From positions 127,210-191,209 of the forward strand of contig CADCLS010000002.1 of assembly GCA_902802375.1 (NCBI GenBank): a stretch of 64,000 bases of DNA. The letters are read 5' to 3'. The notes beneath the pieces were generated by a model. The model had not been told where the DNA came from and did not search any database. It saw nothing but the letters and a program-made list of their open reading frames with translations. The DNA is from Oscillospiraceae bacterium (GTDB lineage Bacteria; Bacillota; Clostridia; Oscillospirales; Acutalibacteraceae). Made by a program: the position numbers and the translations under genes. Of this stretch, positions 63,053-64,000 are shown in pieces. How positions within the stretch are numbered: the first letter of the stretch is position 1; the number at the start of each line of letters is the position of its first letter.

Positions 63053-63847
63053 ATGAAAAGGCTTTCGCGGTCTCTGCTGGCATTTTTTGCCGTGGCAGTG
63101 ATTTTGGTATTTACGGGTTGCGAAGAAGAAAAGGTTACAATTCCGAATCAGACTGAAGAATTTTATGTGAACGACTTTGCAGGTGTGCTTACTGAAAGCG
63201 ATGCTGAGGCTATGCTTGCGGCAGGCATCGCGCTTGATAAAGCGGTGGCGGCAAAGCTCGGAAAACAGACCGGCGCTCAGGTTGTGGCCGTCACGGTTAA
63301 GACTACGGAAGGTATTGAGCCATCTGAGTATGCGTTAATGCTCGGGCGTGAGTGGGGCATAGGTGACAAGGAGGAAAACAACGGCATTGTCATACTGCTT
63401 GCTACTGATGACCGCGAGGTTTTTGTAAGCGTAGGTTACGGTCTTGAGGGCGCTCTGCCGGATAGCAAGGTCGGCAGAATAATAGATAATTACGGATATG
63501 ATTATTTTGCCGAAAATAAATTCTCAGCAGGTATGAAAGCTTTATATTCCGCTATTGTCCGTGAGGTTTATACCGAATATGGTTTGGATATTCCCGACAA
63601 TATATCTGTTCCTAAAAGATACCAAAATGATGCCGACCCGGGAGAGGTTGGCATATCTTGGGGTATTATTTTAGCAATAATAATCTTATGCGTTATTTAC
63701 TCGCGTACGCGTGGACTGTTTATACCCATCGGAGGTATCGGCAGCGGCTTTTTCAGAGGCGGCGGCTCAGGTTCGGGCGGCGGATTCGGCGGTTTTTCCG
63801 GCGGAGGCGGAAGCTTCGGCGGAGGCGGAGCCGGCAGAGGATTTTAA
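63053..63847 (+). CDS. TPM-domain membrane protein (YgcG-like) with Gly-rich tail
   Basis: The ATG at 63053 is preferred to a TTG at 63044. The product of about 264 residues starts with a lipoprotein-type signal (LVFTGC). A TPM domain follows (VNDFAGVLTESDAEAM, GREWGIGDKEENNGIVILLATDDREVFVSVGYGLEG), then a C-terminal membrane helix near 205-225 and a Gly/Ser/Phe-rich tail ending GGAGRGF. TPM proteins are found with LemA. It might carry out an envelope quality-control role, which is unproven. Confidence 0.9.
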   Translation: MKRLSRSLLAFFAVAVILVFTGCEEEKVTIPNQTEEFYVNDFAGVLTESDAEAMLAAGIALDKAVAAKLGKQTGAQVVAVTVKTTEGIEPSEYALMLGREWGIGDKEENNGIVILLATDDREVFVSVGYGLEGALPDSKVGRIIDNYGYDYFAENKFSAGMKALYSAIVREVYTEYGLDIPDNISVPKRYQNDADPGEVGISWGIILAIIILCVIYSRTRGLFIPIGGIGSGFFRGGGSGSGGGFGGFSGGGGSFGGGGAGRGF

Positions 63848-63852
63848 TTTAC

Positions 63853-63881
63853 TTGCAAAATTCATATTTATATGTTACTAT
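63853..63881 (+). promoter_or_regulatory. Putative promoter for the gene at the right edge
   Basis: TTGCAA at 63853-63858 and TACTAT at 63876-63881 are spaced by 17 bases, 41 bases ahead of the ATG at 63923. Confidence 0.5.
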
Positions 63882-63922
63882 GAATCTTGTATGAAGCTTT
63901 TTGGAAGAACGGTGGTAAAAAG

Positions 63923-64000
63923 ATGCAGGAAATAAGCATATTTGTCTTGTTCAGAATTGCAGTAAAAAAAATATGGTTGCTAATCCTTGCCTTCGTTTTA
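63923..64000 (+). CDS. Start of a membrane protein, possibly Wzz/BY-kinase-like (cut by window edge)
   Basis: From the ATG at 63923 only 26 codons are visible. The start MQEISIFVLFRIAVKKIWLL followed by a hydrophobic stretch resembles the N-terminal helix of Wzz-type chain-length proteins, similar in pattern to the two in this window. The ribosome site is weak. Too little is visible for a firm name. Confidence 0.4.
   Translation, partial: MQEISIFVLFRIAVKKIWLLILAFVL

Overview
The window looks like a chromosomal segment of a low-to-mid GC Clostridia bacterium, most likely an uncultured gut Oscillospiraceae/Ruminococcaceae-type organism. This is an inference from gene content: single-chain GlyRS, YqhQ/DUF1385 next to prmC, rpsU, YqeG, an OmpR/HisKA pair, strong AGGAGG ribosome sites and consensus sigma-A promoters. 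No phage, insertion sequence, CRISPR array or rRNA operon was seen.

Layout. (1) 1-1.8 kb: a B12-binding radical SAM protein on the minus strand, running off the left edge. (2) 1.9-18.2 kb: a long, tightly packed plus-strand run of housekeeping genes: an integrin-like lipoprotein with a two-component system, yqhQ, prmC, recA-recX, rimO, pgsA, cysE, cysS, two RNA methyltransferases, an LCP cell-wall ligase, an acyltransferase, a flavin reductase and MscS, ending in a strong terminator. (3) 18.3-22.1 kb: a promoter-driven three-gene unit with an Ig-like membrane protein and two tandem Wzz/BY-kinase proteins, the second with a tyrosine-rich tail. (4) 22.1-27.9 kb: a phosphate/Na symporter and glyS (minus), a small unknown gene, a DivIVA-like coiled coil and an orphan fumarase beta subunit (plus), then a phosphoribosyltransferase-like protein and a cupin (minus). 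(5) 28.2-33.6 kb: a giant secreted sialate-O-acetylesterase-like protein with internal duplications, followed by a 48-residue acidic peptide and a small lipoprotein. (6) 34.1-51.3 kb: a roughly 17-kb, more A+T-rich glycan cassette with glycosyltransferases, an O-antigen-polymerase-like protein, a Wzm/Wzt exporter, a pyruvyl transferase, two hexapeptide acyltransferases, two GT2-DUF1919 fusions and VanZ. It is bracketed by related repeat modules, and its right end abuts tRNA-Leu(CAG). (7) 51.9-64 kb: malQ, a P-loop ATPase, the RNase P RNA, an endonuclease-IV-like protein, YqeG, rpsU, manA, the rpmG-secE-nusG-rplK-rplA operon with an unusually long SecE, an Lrp regulator with an aminotransferase, LemA-TPM, and the start of a gene cut by the right edge.

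How the parts fit. Surface glycan biology dominates the accessory content. The cassette at 34-51 kb can build, modify and export a polymer, while the 18-22 kb unit supplies chain-length and tyrosine-kinase control. The LCP protein at 14.6 kb could attach polymer to the wall, and the esterase-like exoprotein may trim acetylated glycans outside the cell. The cassette has no initiating sugar-phosphate transferase, so one must lie elsewhere. The most interesting leads are the repeat-bracketed cassette, the exoprotein/micropeptide/lipoprotein unit, the four-helix extension on SecE, the duplicated GT2-DUF1919 fusions, and the phosphoribosyltransferase-fold protein that lacks its PRPP-loop acids.
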